From contig NZ_QJVJ01000004.1 of assembly GCF_003217775.1 (NCBI RefSeq), forward strand, positions 248,001-312,000: 64,000 nt of DNA, read 5' to 3'. This stretch comes from Paenibacillus flagellatus. Lineage in GTDB: Bacteria > Bacillota > Bacilli > Paenibacillales > NBRC-103111. Shown here piece after piece: positions 25,542-34,469 of the stretch (position 1 is its first letter; every line of letters begins with the position of its first letter). The position numbers and the translations under genes are program-made. The notes beneath the pieces were generated by a model that made no database searches, was not told the DNA's origin, and was given only the letters and a program-made list of their open reading frames with translations.

Positions 25542-26855
25542 ATTTTGTTTTTCGTTCGGATTCAGGACGACGCCCGCGTCTTGCAGCATCCACTCGATGA
25601 AGCAGCCGTACCCGGAGGTCGGGTCGTTGACGAAGACGTGCGTTACGGCGCCGATCATTTTGCCGTTTTGGATAATCGGGCTCCCGCTCATCCCTTGAAC
25701 GATGCCCCCCGTTTTTTCGAGCAGACGGGGATCGGTAATTTTGATGACCATCCCTTTGGTCGCGGGGAAGTCCTGCTTCGAGACGTGGACGACCTCGATA
25801 TCGAACTTTTCGACCTTCTGGCCCGAAACGACGGTATAAATTTGCGCCGGCCCTTCCTTCACCTCTTCGGCGAACGCGACCGGAATCGCCTCCTTCGCCA
25901 AGCCGTGATCCGGAGCGTCGTACATCTTGCCGAATATGCCGAACGACGTATTTTTCTCGATATTGCCCAGCACCTTGCTCTCGTTGAAGAAATGGGCGCG
26001 CTTCTCCCCCGGTTCGCCGTTCTGGCTTTTGGCGATCGACGTGACGTTCGAATGCACGATTTGACCGTCGCCCACCGAGATCGGCGTCTGCGTATCCATA
26101 TCGGTAATGACGTGTCCGAGCGCGCCGTATACGCCTTGATCGGGCGCGTAAAACGTCAGCGTGCCGACGCCGGCGGCCGAGTCGCGAATATACAGCCCGA
26201 GCCGGTACGCTTTGTCGAACGTATCGAAAGCCGGCCGTATTTCCGCATCGATTTGTTGATTGTTGCGGCGAATTTTCAGCGCAAGCGGCTTGTTTTGCTC
26301 CCCCGCCTTTTTGACGATGTCCGCCACCTTCGTGACGTCGTTAATATAAGCTCCGTCGATGGAAGTAATCAGATCGCCGATTTGGATTTTCGCCTCTTCG
26401 CCGGGCGACACTTTTTTGTCCGGTGCGACCGTGACGAGGTGGTGGCCGACGACCATGATGCCGTCCGACTTGATTTTGACGCCGATCGTCTGTCCGCCCG
26501 GAATGACCTTCAAATCGGGCATGACGTTAACCCGAACCGTCTTCAGCGGAATTTTGCCGAACAGCCGAAGCTGCAGCTTCGTTTCGCCGCTATGGTTCGA
26601 TTCGAGCGAAATCGGCCGGTTCAAATCGACCTGAAACGAATGGCGGGCGACTCCGTTCACCTTGACGATGTCCGGATCGACGGTTACCTGGGCGTGCACC
26701 GGCATGGACAGCCGAAGCTCGCGCCCTTGTCCGGTAAACAATCGTAATTCGTCGGGGAACGATGCGAAGCATTGAAAAGGAGTGGAAATGCAACCCAAAC
26801 AAACGAAGAAGACGAGAATAAGACCCATCAATCTTTTTCTTTTGTCGGAACCCAA
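25527..26855 (-). CDS. spoIVB: SpoIVB serine peptidase (forespore signal)
   Basis: 442 residues from TTG 26855, ten bases after AAAGGAG. An N-terminal membrane/signal segment (MGLILVFFVCLGCISTPFQC) is followed by a PDZ domain (PGEEAKIQIGDLITSIDGA) and an S55 peptidase domain with the catalytic His in YGALGHVITD and Ser in IVQGMSGSPIIQNGKMIGAV. Secreted from the forespore, it cleaves SpoIVFA to trigger pro-sigma-K processing. Its position between recN and spo0A is the canonical Firmicute order. No clear sigma-F or sigma-G promoter could be assigned in the 120 bases upstream. Confidence 0.96.
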   Translation of the reverse strand: MGSDKRKRLMGLILVFFVCLGCISTPFQCFASFPDELRLFTGQGRELRLSMPVHAQVTVDPDIVKVNGVARHSFQVDLNRPISLESNHSGETKLQLRLFGKIPLKTVRVNVMPDLKVIPGGQTIGVKIKSDGIMVVGHHLVTVAPDKKVSPGEEAKIQIGDLITSIDGAYINDVTKVADIVKKAGEQNKPLALKIRRNNQQIDAEIRPAFDTFDKAYRLGLYIRDSAAGVGTLTFYAPDQGVYGALGHVITDMDTQTPISVGDGQIVHSNVTSIAKSQNGEPGEKRAHFFNESKVLGNIEKNTSFGIFGKMYDAPDHGLAKEAIPVAFAEEVKEGPAQIYTVVSGQKVEKFDIEVVHVSKQDFPATKGMVIKITDPRLLEKTGGIVQGMSGSPIIQNGKMIGAVTHVFVNDPTSGYGCFIEWMLQDAGVVLNPNEKQNLKAG

Positions 26856-26978
26856 TTTCGATCACGCTCCTTTACGCATAGCTGCCTGACTAGGCGGGTT
26901 CGCCGATTGCGTACCTATAAGGTAACCGTGCCCCATTCGTTTTATAACTGAAAATGATGCCACCGTAAGCCGGATCGT

Positions 26979-28697
26979 TCACGAATTGGCGTTCATTTTC
27001 TTTTCATCGGCCATTTCGATCATTTCCTTGGCATGGCTCAACGTCGTCTCCGTCACCTCGACGCCTCCGAGCATCCGAGCCAGCTCCCGCACGCGCTCGT
27101 CGCCTCGGACGTCCTCGACCGACGTGAACGTCCGCTTGCCCTGCACCTGCTTGCGGATCGCGTAATGCGAATCGGCCATGCAGGCCACCTGCGGCAAATG
27201 CGTAATGGAGAATACTTGGCAAAGCCGCGACAGCTCGGACATTTTCTCCGCGATCGCCTGCGCCGCCCGCCCGCTGACGCCCGTATCGACTTCGTCGAAG
27301 ACGAGCACCGGAATCCGGTCGACGCGGGCGAAAATGGCCTTCATCGCCAGCATGATCCGGGACATTTCGCCTCCGGAGGCGATTTTGGCCAGAGGGCGCA
27401 GAGGCTCCCCCGGGTTCGCCGAGATGAGAAACTCGACGTCGTCGAGGCCCGATCGGGAAACCGCCGCTTCTCCCGGCTCTCCCCCGAGTCCGAGCTGGCG
27501 AAACTGCACCTCGAACCGGGTCCGTTCCATATGGAGCGCCTTCAGTTCGGCCTCGATTCCTTTCGCCAACCGCTTCGCGGCCTCCTGCCGCAGCTTGGAC
27601 AGCTTGGCGCCGAGCGTAAGCAGACGCTCCTTCTCCTTGTCGGCCTCCGCTTCGATCCGGCGGATCGACTCGTCCTTGTTCTCGATCGATTGCAGCTCCT
27701 GCCGGATTCGCTCCCCGTACGCGATAATCTCGGCAACGTTGTCCCCGTACTTGCGGCGCAGCGTCGAGATCAGGTCGAGCCGGTCCTCGATGTGGGCGAG
27801 CCGCTCCGGATTGAACTCGACGCCGTCCCGGTAATCGCGAAGCTGGAACGCCGCATCCTCCAGCTGGTAATAAGCCGACTGCATCTGCTCGAGCAGCGGG
27901 TTCAACCGGGCCGGATCGACGCCCGCCACGTCGGTTAGCCGTTGAATCGCTTTCGATATCGCCGTCAGTCCTTTGGAACCGTATAAAGCGTCGTAAGAGT
28001 CCGCCACGTTCTGAAACAGCTTCTCAGCATTTGCTAGCTTGCGCTTTTCTTCCAATAACGATTCATCTTCGCCGATTTTTAGCTTGGACGAGCCGATTTC
28101 CTCGATTTGAAATCGATACAGGTCGGCCATTTGCAGCGCTTGCTTCGTCGATTCCTCGAGATGGCGAAGCTCCTTGCGCAGCTGCGCGTACCGGTCGTAC
28201 GCCTGCTCGTACGCCGTCCGCACCGGCTCGATCCGCTCGGCGTCGAACAAGTCGAGCCAATGCAGATGCGCCTCCGTCTTCATGAGCGATTGATGCTCGT
28301 GCTGGCCGTGAATGTTGACGAGCCATTCGCCCGCCTCGCGCAGCATCGTCAAGTTGACGAGCTGGCCGTTGATCCGGCTCGAGCTTTTCCCCTGCGAAGA
28401 CACCTCGCGGCGAATGATGAGCCGCTCGTCCTCGGACGACTCGATGCCGAGCCTCGCCAGCACGTCCCGTACCGGATGTCCGGCCGGCAGCTCGAACGCC
28501 GCTTCGATCTCCGCCTTCTCGCAGCCGTACCGGACGAGCTCGGCCGAGCCTCTCCCGCCCGCGATCAGCCCGAGCGCGTCGATAATAATCGATTTCCCCG
28601 CGCCGGTTTCCCCCGTCAATACCGAAAAACCGTTTCGGAACGAAACGGTTACGTGTTCGATGACGGCTAAATTACGAATGGTCAATTCCGTCAGCAT
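26979..28697 (-). CDS. recN: DNA repair protein RecN
   Basis: 572 residues, an SMC-like ATPase. Walker A is GETGAGKSIIIDALGLI near residue 35, the ABC signature region is LAKIASGGEMSRIMLAMK, and Walker B is VLVFDEVDTGVSGRAAQ. Between them lies a long coiled-coil section rich in Glu, Lys and Leu. It gathers double-strand break ends for recombination. It lies 80 bases downstream of argR, as in Bacillus, and GGGAGGGG precedes the ATG. Confidence 0.97.
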   Translation of the reverse strand: MLTELTIRNLAVIEHVTVSFRNGFSVLTGETGAGKSIIIDALGLIAGGRGSAELVRYGCEKAEIEAAFELPAGHPVRDVLARLGIESSEDERLIIRREVSSQGKSSSRINGQLVNLTMLREAGEWLVNIHGQHEHQSLMKTEAHLHWLDLFDAERIEPVRTAYEQAYDRYAQLRKELRHLEESTKQALQMADLYRFQIEEIGSSKLKIGEDESLLEEKRKLANAEKLFQNVADSYDALYGSKGLTAISKAIQRLTDVAGVDPARLNPLLEQMQSAYYQLEDAAFQLRDYRDGVEFNPERLAHIEDRLDLISTLRRKYGDNVAEIIAYGERIRQELQSIENKDESIRRIEAEADKEKERLLTLGAKLSKLRQEAAKRLAKGIEAELKALHMERTRFEVQFRQLGLGGEPGEAAVSRSGLDDVEFLISANPGEPLRPLAKIASGGEMSRIMLAMKAIFARVDRIPVLVFDEVDTGVSGRAAQAIAEKMSELSRLCQVFSITHLPQVACMADSHYAIRKQVQGKRTFTSVEDVRGDERVRELARMLGGVEVTETTLSHAKEMIEMADEKKMNANS

Positions 28698-28778
28698 GCC
28701 TTATCCCCTCCCGCCGATCGTCGGCAAAATGAGACTGCCGATCCGCTCCCGCTTGAATCGACAGCCGCTGTTCCCCCG

Positions 28779-29228
28779 TTAGCCGAGCATATCCCGAAAT
28801 TGCTGGACGACGTCCGCGCTTTGCTTCTTCGTCCGGCATATGATCAAAATCGTATCGTCGCCGCAAATCGTTCCCATGATGGACGTCCATTCCAAGCTGT
28901 CGATGAGCGAGCCGAGCGTGTTGGCCGTTCCCGGCATACATTTCATGACGACCAGATTGTCCGTATGGTCGATGTGGACGAAATGGTCGGCCAGCGCCCG
29001 CTTCAGCCGGGGCAGCGGATTGACGCGCTGCTCGGCCGGCATCGAATATTTGTACCGTCCGTCCTCCAGCGGCACTTTGATGAGCTGCAATTCCTTGATA
29101 TCGCGCGATATGGTCGCTTGCGTCACCGGATAGCCGGCTTTGCGCATTTCTTCGACCAGATCGTCCTGGGTTTCGATTTCCTGTCCGGTAATGATTTCCC
29201 TTATTTTGAAATGCCGTTGGGCTTTCAT
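28779..29228 (-). CDS. argR: Arginine repressor ArgR/AhrC
   Basis: 149 residues. The N-terminal winged helix begins [20 protein letters not shown] and contains [20 protein letters not shown], the recognition helix. The C-terminal hexamerisation and arginine-binding domain holds [15 protein letters not shown]. It represses arginine synthesis and activates catabolism. GGGAGG precedes the ATG at 29228. The argR-recN order is typical of Firmicutes. Confidence 0.96.
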   Translation of the reverse strand: MKAQRHFKIREIITGQEIETQDDLVEEMRKAGYPVTQATISRDIKELQLIKVPLEDGRYKYSMPAEQRVNPLPRLKRALADHFVHIDHTDNLVVMKCMPGTANTLGSLIDSLEWTSIMGTICGDDTILIICRTKKQSADVVQQFRDMLG

Positions 29229-29245
29229 GAGGTTCCTCCCGTTTT

Positions 29246-29707
29246 TTATCCCGTTTCCCTTTCGATATCGAATGTAATCGTCCGGATGGAGCGCGTCTCC
29301 GGGTCGACGTACAGGACGCCGGCCGCTTCCGGGTAGAGCAGGCTGTAGACGAGCAGCCGGTCGCGGATCGCGCTCGCCGTCATTTCGAGCGGCTGCCGTT
29401 CCCGGGCGAGCTTGACGATGTATAGCTCGTCCCCCTTCATGACGTAGGCGTCGACGAACAAGCGGCTTTCGGTTTCCTCCCCGTCCAGCGTCACGTATAC
29501 GGGCAGTCTCGTCTTGCCGGCCACGATTTCGTACCCTCTTTCGTTCAGCAGACGAACCGCATCCTCCGACGGCACGTAGATGTCGTCCTGCTGCGGAATC
29601 GCGAGCGACGGTCTCGGTTTATGATACCAATGCCGGCCGCGTATGTAAAACCACCAGATCGCGACACCGATCAGCAGCAGCACGACGAACGTATCTCCGG
29701 GTCTCAT
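29246..29707 (-). CDS. Unknown protein with N-terminal membrane anchor; weak nuclease-fold resemblance
   Basis: 153 residues from ATG 29707 behind GGAGGG. Residues ~7-23 are hydrophobic ([18 protein letters not shown]), so the rest is tethered at the membrane. The soluble part reads [20 protein letters not shown], then [20 protein letters not shown]. The order (Asp, a short beta pair ending in Lys, a helix, and a final strand before [12 protein letters not shown]) recalls PD-(D/E)xK nuclease-fold proteins. However, the acidic residue expected just before the Lys is missing, so activity is doubtful. It lies 17 bases upstream of argR and is probably cotranscribed with it. I do not recognise a named family. 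Confidence 0.6.
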   Translation of the reverse strand: MRPGDTFVVLLLIGVAIWWFYIRGRHWYHKPRPSLAIPQQDDIYVPSEDAVRLLNERGYEIVAGKTRLPVYVTLDGEETESRLFVDAYVMKGDELYIVKLARERQPLEMTASAIRDRLLVYSLLYPEAAGVLYVDPETRSIRTITFDIERETG

Positions 29708-29793
29708 GCGTCATCCCTCCACGGGAACAATTCGAGTCGCGGGCGGAAAATCCTGTCGGACGGAGAGAAAAAGTAAGCAACAAAGTTGACGAA

Positions 29794-30188
29794 GATAAGC
29801 CGATCAAACGGCTTATCCAGTCCCCCGCCCCGCTCGAAGGAAAGTTCATGACGAAGTCATGAGCCGATTCCCTACTCGCGTGGAAGGAAACGCTCGCCCC
29901 TCCGCGCAGCCGGCGGGCCGTTCCATGGAACCTGCAACCGAAAGCGGGTATTCGAATGGGCTCGCGAAACGAGCCTATTCGAATACGGCAAGCGATCCAC
30001 GGCTAAACGTGCCGCAATCCCGCCGATCCCACCAAATATGCCGGGGTCTTGGGGCGGCAGCGCCCAAGTCCTCCCCCTTGGCGAAGGGGGAAAGAGGGGG
30101 ATCGATAATTCCTTTGATCAGGAATTAGGTTAGAAGCGCAAATAAACTCATCCCGTCCGATGAGTTCATGGCGTGCTTCGCCAGAAGC
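29794..30188. repeat. Tract of seven or more consecutive hairpins between tlyA and the unknown gene
   Basis: This ~490-base gene-free stretch (29708-30198) is built largely of inverted repeats. Perfect or near-perfect arms are at 29794-29817 (9 bp), 29846-29862 (7 bp), 29948-29986 (17 bp, one G/T mismatch), 30048-30068, 30073-30090 (CCCCCTT/AAGGGGG), 30106-30127 (8 bp), 30145-30166 (8 bp) and 30175-30188 (5 bp). No open frame in it is convincing, and no stem is followed by a clear T-run. It could be a structured RNA in the tlyA transcript, or a cluster of mobile palindromic repeats. Confidence 0.7.
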
Positions 30189-30198
30189 GGTAACCGAT

Positions 30199-31026
30199 TT
30201 AAGCAAACGTCTCGCCGGCGGCCGCGACCGTCTCTTCGATCAGACGGATCCGATCCGTCGACGGTACGATCGCCGGGTCGGCCGGATCGACCGCAAACCA
30301 AGCCAAAAATTCGATGTTCCCTTCCCCGCCGGTAATCGGCGAGAAGGTAAGTCCCTTCAAGCCGAAGCCGGCCTCGGCGGCGAAGTCGAGGACGGTGCGC
30401 AGCACGTCCCGGTGGATGGCCGGATCGCGGACGACGCCGGTTTTGCCGACGTTTTCCCGCCCCGCCTCGAACTGCGGCTTGATCAACGCGACCGTCTCAC
30501 CGTTCGCCGCAAGCAGAGCCCGCAGCGGCGGCAAAATAAGCTTGAGCGAGATAAACGACACGTCGATGGAAGCGAATGTCGGCACCGGTCCCTGCAAATC
30601 GGACGGCTGCGTATACCGGAAGTTTGTCCGCTCCATGACGATGACGCGCGGATCGTTGCGCAGCTTCCAGTCGAGCTGGTTGTAGCCGACGTCGACCGCG
30701 TACACGCACGAGGCGCCGTTTTGGAGCGCGCAGTCGGTGAAGCCGCCGGTGGAAGCGCCGATGTCGATCATGACCGCTCCGTTCAAGTCGATGCCGAACG
30801 TCCGGATCGCTTTCTCCAGCTTCAATCCGCCGCGGCTGACGTAAGGGTGGACGGCCCCTTTGACGACGATTTTCGCTTCCCGGGAAATTTTCGTCCCGGC
30901 TTTATCGATCCGTTCCCCGTCGGCCAGCACGAGACCGGCCATGACGGCGGCCTTCGCCTTTTCCCGGCTGTCGTAAAATCCTTGCTCGACGAGCAGCACG
31001 TCGAGTCGTTCCTTCGTGGAAGACAT
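30199..31026 (-). CDS. tlyA: TlyA family rRNA methyltransferase/hemolysin-like protein
   Basis: 275 residues. An N-terminal S4 RNA-binding domain (ERLDVLLVEQGFYDSREKAK ... ADGERIDKAG) precedes an FtsJ-like methyltransferase domain with SAM motif MIDIGASTGGFTDCALQNGA and VDVGYNQLDWKLR. The family methylates ribose 2'-OH groups in rRNA. I choose ATG 31026 because AGGAG lies seven bases upstream; an ATG at 31068 is unsupported. It follows dxs, as in most Firmicutes. Confidence 0.93.
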   Translation of the reverse strand: MSSTKERLDVLLVEQGFYDSREKAKAAVMAGLVLADGERIDKAGTKISREAKIVVKGAVHPYVSRGGLKLEKAIRTFGIDLNGAVMIDIGASTGGFTDCALQNGASCVYAVDVGYNQLDWKLRNDPRVIVMERTNFRYTQPSDLQGPVPTFASIDVSFISLKLILPPLRALLAANGETVALIKPQFEAGRENVGKTGVVRDPAIHRDVLRTVLDFAAEAGFGLKGLTFSPITGGEGNIEFLAWFAVDPADPAIVPSTDRIRLIEETVAAAGETFA

Positions 31027-31078
31027 GAATTCGCTCCTACTGCGGCGGTTCGGGACCGCCGTCTTCATTCGTGCGGCA

Positions 31079-32968
31079 TCAAGCCCGCTGCCGTTTGCGG
31101 GGAAGCATCGCCTTCAGCTCGGCGACGACCCGCTCGGCCGTAAGTCCGACCTCCTGCCGCTGCTCCTTCGGACTGCCGTGCTCGACGAAATAGTCCGGGA
31201 TGCCGATCGGCTTCACCTTCACGCCGTAAAGGTCGCGCTCCGCGAAAAATTCCAGCACCGCGCTGCCGAAGCCGCCGCGGACGGCGCCCTCCTCCAGCGT
31301 GAGCAAGCTGTATCCGCCTTCGTAAAGCTCCATGAGCATGTTCTCGTCCAACGGCTTCAAAAATCTCGCATTGACGATGCGCGGCTGAATTCCTTCGGTT
31401 TTGAGCAGCTCGGCGGCGCCCGCCGCCAGCTCCAGCATCGGAGCGCCGGCCGCCAAAATGGCGAACCCTTCGCCGTCGCGAACCGTTTCCCACGTGCCGA
31501 TCGGAATCGGCTTCATCGGTTCGTCCATCTTGACGCCCGTACCGTTCAGGCGCGGATAGCGAACCGCGATCGGTCCTTCGTCGTAGTCGATGGCCGTCTT
31601 CATCATATGCCGCAGCTCGTTCTCGTCCTTCGGCATCATCATGACCATATTCGGGATGCTGCGCATAAAGGCGATGTCGTACACGCCCTGGTGCGTCTCC
31701 CCGTCCGCGCCGACGAAGCCGGCCCGGTCGATGGCGAAGACGACGTTCGTATTTTGCCGGCATATATCGTGCACGATCTGATCGTACGCGCGCTGCATGA
31801 AGGTGGAATAAACCGCGAATACGGGCTTCATCCCATCCAGAGCGAGCGCCGCGCACAGCGTCGCGGCATGCTGCTCGGCGATGCCGACGTCGATCATCCG
31901 CTCCGGAAATTTGGCGGCGAACGGCAGCAAGCCGGAGCCTCCCGGCATCGCCGGAGTAACGGCGACGATCCGGTCGTCCTTCTCCGCAAGCTCGATCAGC
32001 GTTTTGCCGAACACTTCCGTGTACATCGGAGGGCCGACGACTTTCACGAATTGGCCGGATTCAATCTTGTAAGGACCTCCGCCGTGCCACGTATGCGAGT
32101 CGGCTTCCGCCGGCTGGTACCCTTTTCCTTTGACCGTAATGATGTGAATCAGGACGGGACCGCTTACTTTCTCGGCCTGCTTGAGCGTTTCGAACAGCTG
32201 CGTCAAGTTGTGCCCGTCGACCGGACCGAAATATTTGAACCCGAGCTCCTCGAACCAGACGCCCGAGACGAGCAAATATTTCAGGCTGTCCTTTACCCGC
32301 TCCGCGGTTTTCGCGAGCGTGCCGCCGATGGCCGGAATTTTTTTGAGCAGATGCTCGACTTCTTCCTTCGCCTTGGCGTAATGCTTGTCGGTACGGATTT
32401 TCGTCAAATAATTATGAAGCGCCCCGACGTTCGGCGCAATCGACATTTCGTTGTCGTTCAGGATGACCGTCATGTTTTTGCGCTCGTGTCCGATATGGTT
32501 CATCGCTTCGAGCGCCATCCCTCCGGTCAAGGCGCCGTCGCCGATAATCGCGACGATTTTATTGTTCTCGCCTTTGAGATCGCGGGCGACGGCCATGCCC
32601 ATCGCGGCGGACAGCGACGTGCTGCTGTGGCCCGCCTCCCAGACGTCGTGCTCGCTTTCCGACATTTTCACGAACCCGCACAAGCCTTTGTACTTGCGAA
32701 GCGTGTCGAATCGGTTTTTGCGCCCTGTCAATATTTTATGAACGTAGGATTGATGACCGACATCGAATATAAACTTGTCCCTCGGGCTGTCGAAAAAAGC
32801 GTGAAGCGCAAGCGTCAGCTCGACGACGCCGAGATTGGGGGCGAGATGGCCGCCCGTCTTGGACAGCGTTTCGATGAGAAAGCCGCGAATTTCCTTCGCC
32901 AACGTTTCGAGCTGGGGAATGGTCAGCTTTTTCAGGTCGGCCGGGCTGTCAATTTGATTTAGGAGCAC
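31079..32968 (-). CDS. dxs: 1-deoxy-D-xylulose-5-phosphate synthase
   Basis: 629 residues from GTG 32968 (GAGG upstream; [14 protein letters not shown] is the usual beginning). Thiamine-diphosphate motif [18 protein letters not shown], substrate region [20 protein letters not shown], transketolase domain [20 protein letters not shown] and [16 protein letters not shown]. It makes DXP from pyruvate and glyceraldehyde-3-phosphate for the MEP isoprenoid pathway, feeding IspA encoded upstream. The start lies inside the end of oapA (20-base overlap), so it is translated from the same message as oapA and probably the OLE RNA. Confidence 0.96.
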   Translation of the reverse strand: MLLNQIDSPADLKKLTIPQLETLAKEIRGFLIETLSKTGGHLAPNLGVVELTLALHAFFDSPRDKFIFDVGHQSYVHKILTGRKNRFDTLRKYKGLCGFVKMSESEHDVWEAGHSSTSLSAAMGMAVARDLKGENNKIVAIIGDGALTGGMALEAMNHIGHERKNMTVILNDNEMSIAPNVGALHNYLTKIRTDKHYAKAKEEVEHLLKKIPAIGGTLAKTAERVKDSLKYLLVSGVWFEELGFKYFGPVDGHNLTQLFETLKQAEKVSGPVLIHIITVKGKGYQPAEADSHTWHGGGPYKIESGQFVKVVGPPMYTEVFGKTLIELAEKDDRIVAVTPAMPGGSGLLPFAAKFPERMIDVGIAEQHAATLCAALALDGMKPVFAVYSTFMQRAYDQIVHDICRQNTNVVFAIDRAGFVGADGETHQGVYDIAFMRSIPNMVMMMPKDENELRHMMKTAIDYDEGPIAVRYPRLNGTGVKMDEPMKPIPIGTWETVRDGEGFAILAAGAPMLELAAGAAELLKTEGIQPRIVNARFLKPLDENMLMELYEGGYSLLTLEEGAVRGGFGSAVLEFFAERDLYGVKVKPIGIPDYFVEHGSPKEQRQEVGLTAERVVAELKAMLPRKRQRA

Positions 32969-33572
32969 GTTTATGTCCTCGCTTTCCGTTCGACTTTTTC
33001 CTGCGTCCGTTGAATAGTCGGATGCCGAACCGACGCTCCAGGAAATGGAACACTTTGCCGACGGCAAGCACGATGTCGGTCGCGTAATGAATCGCGAACG
33101 ATTTGCCCATCGCCTTGCCGCCTACGGTCGTCGCCGACACGAGCCCGGTGAACAGGACGCTCGTCACGGTTTTCCATATAGTATGGCCCGCTTCCATCGA
33201 ATCCACCAATTTCAGGACGACGAGCGCGCTGGCTGCGCCGCTGATCACTCCTGCGATGTCTCCGATGACGTCGTTGCAAAAGTTGGAAAATTTATCGGCG
33301 TTGCGTACGATATAGATCGCCTGCTTCGAGCCCGGTACCCGCTCGGACGCCATCGCGTGGAACGGCGTTTCGTTCGCCGAAGCGGCCGCGAGCCCCAACA
33401 TGTCGAACACGATGCCGACGAGCACGAGCGCAAGCACGATGAGCATGCCGACTCCCCAGGCGACGCCCTCCAGCATCGCCGTCGAAGCGACGGTGAACAT
33501 GCTCGACAATATGTACGTCACGCAAAATATTAAAATACTCCATTTGACGGAGCTTTTCAACGAAAATTTCAT
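32949..33572 (-). CDS. oapA: OLE RNA-associated membrane protein OapA
   Basis: 207 residues from ATG 33572 (an ATG 14 codons upstream is less likely). Predicted membrane segments are at about [40 protein letters not shown], and two weaker ones, [15 protein letters not shown] and [14 protein letters not shown]. Between them is [18 protein letters not shown], and the C-terminus is very basic ([13 protein letters not shown]), suited to RNA binding. The sequence resembles the CNNM/DUF21 (CorB-like) fold, as known for OapA, the partner that brings OLE RNA to the membrane. It lies between a ~680-base structured gap and dxs, exactly where oapA is found in other Firmicutes. Confidence 0.88.
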   Translation of the reverse strand: MKFSLKSSVKWSILIFCVTYILSSMFTVASTAMLEGVAWGVGMLIVLALVLVGIVFDMLGLAAASANETPFHAMASERVPGSKQAIYIVRNADKFSNFCNDVIGDIAGVISGAASALVVLKLVDSMEAGHTIWKTVTSVLFTGLVSATTVGGKAMGKSFAIHYATDIVLAVGKVFHFLERRFGIRLFNGRRKKSNGKRGHKRAPKSN

Positions 33573-33639
33573 ATTTCGCGGCTCGGTTCCCTTCGTTACC
33601 GCTCGGATCCGCACTGCGACTCGGAACGAGTGGCGGCTT

Positions 33640-34320
33640 CTTGAGTAAACGCTGTGGCTTAGGTCCAGTAGGTTTTCCCAGGCGGAGCTCCTTCTCGTCG
33701 CCGAAAAGGCGGTTTCCCTTTACCCCCGCCTTGCTGCCGTCGCCGGTCATCAGACTGGATTACCACTTAGTCCACACTATAATCCCCAAGAAGCCTCGCT
33801 TGTCGGACGGGCGAACAGTCTAGGAGTTTTCCCCGGCAGTCCTGAAACCATTTCCTAGCCTCTTTTGCAGGACGGGTTTCGCACGGCATTGGGCTCCTGT
33901 TTTTTTGGCCTGAAAAACAAAAGCCTACTGTAGTTCTTGCCCGTCGGGGCAAAACCCTCTCCGCACTCCCCCCCGGCCCCACTCAAGGCAGGCTACGCTG
34001 CACACAAGTCGTTTTAGACGAATAACGGAATAACGATTCCATGTTAAAAAGTCAGGTGAGACTCGCCGTTGCAGGTTCATACCCCAAGCCGTGCCCCGGC
34101 GCACGGTGACGCATCCGGACACGAACTTGGGCCTCCGCGGAAGCAGGGTCAACGCCCACATGCCATTGTGGATCGCCCTACGACCTTAACTCCCAGCATC
34201 AGCCCCCGACTGGGCGTCGAAAGCCAACACCAGGAACTTCATCGATGTGCCCTTTGGCGAATTTTTAGGCCCGCCCTCGGAAATGGTAGACCGACTAGAA
34301 TACTGCGCCACTCGCGTCTA
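33640..34320 (-). ncRNA. ole: OLE RNA (ornate, large, extremophilic RNA)
   Basis: A gap of about 900 bases between oapA and ispA has no credible protein frame but has its own promoter and strong structure. On the minus strand the RNA would start near 34320. A closing stem is visible: GTGGC (34311-34307) with GCCAC (33658-33654), and CAGTA (34305-34301) with TACTG (33670-33666). Between these are many GC-rich local hairpins and purine-rich loops. Position (ispA - RNA - oapA - dxs) and size (~600-700 nt) match the OLE class known from extremophilic and anaerobic Firmicutes, where the RNA binds OapA at the membrane and affects tolerance of cold, alcohol and Mg2+ stress. The 3' end is approximate. 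Confidence 0.85.
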
Positions 34321-34326
34321 GCCCTC

Positions 34327-34356
34327 ATTATAGCATATACGCGATTCGCCCCTCAA
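34327..34356 (-). promoter_or_regulatory. Promoter of the OLE RNA
   Basis: TTGAGG (34356-34351), 18 bases, TATAAT (34332-34327) on the minus strand. It lies 114 bases past the ispA stop, so OLE RNA can be made independently of the upstream operon. Confidence 0.72.
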
Positions 34357-34469
34357 TGGAACCGTGCGCCTCGAATGGAAGAGCGCGGCGGGACGGGCGG
34401 ATCGTCCGCCGCAGGTAAAGGAAGCCCAAAAAGACGGTACGCCATGCGTCCGCCTTCGTGCGCTTTCCG

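Noticed and set aside
31016-32962. A 648-codon plus-strand frame through dxs
   Set aside because: Exactly antisense to dxs, with no homology pattern or start site.
33765-34161. Short open frames inside the OLE interval
   Set aside because: They are short, in conflicting phases, lack ribosome sites and show no protein pattern; the interval is better explained as RNA.
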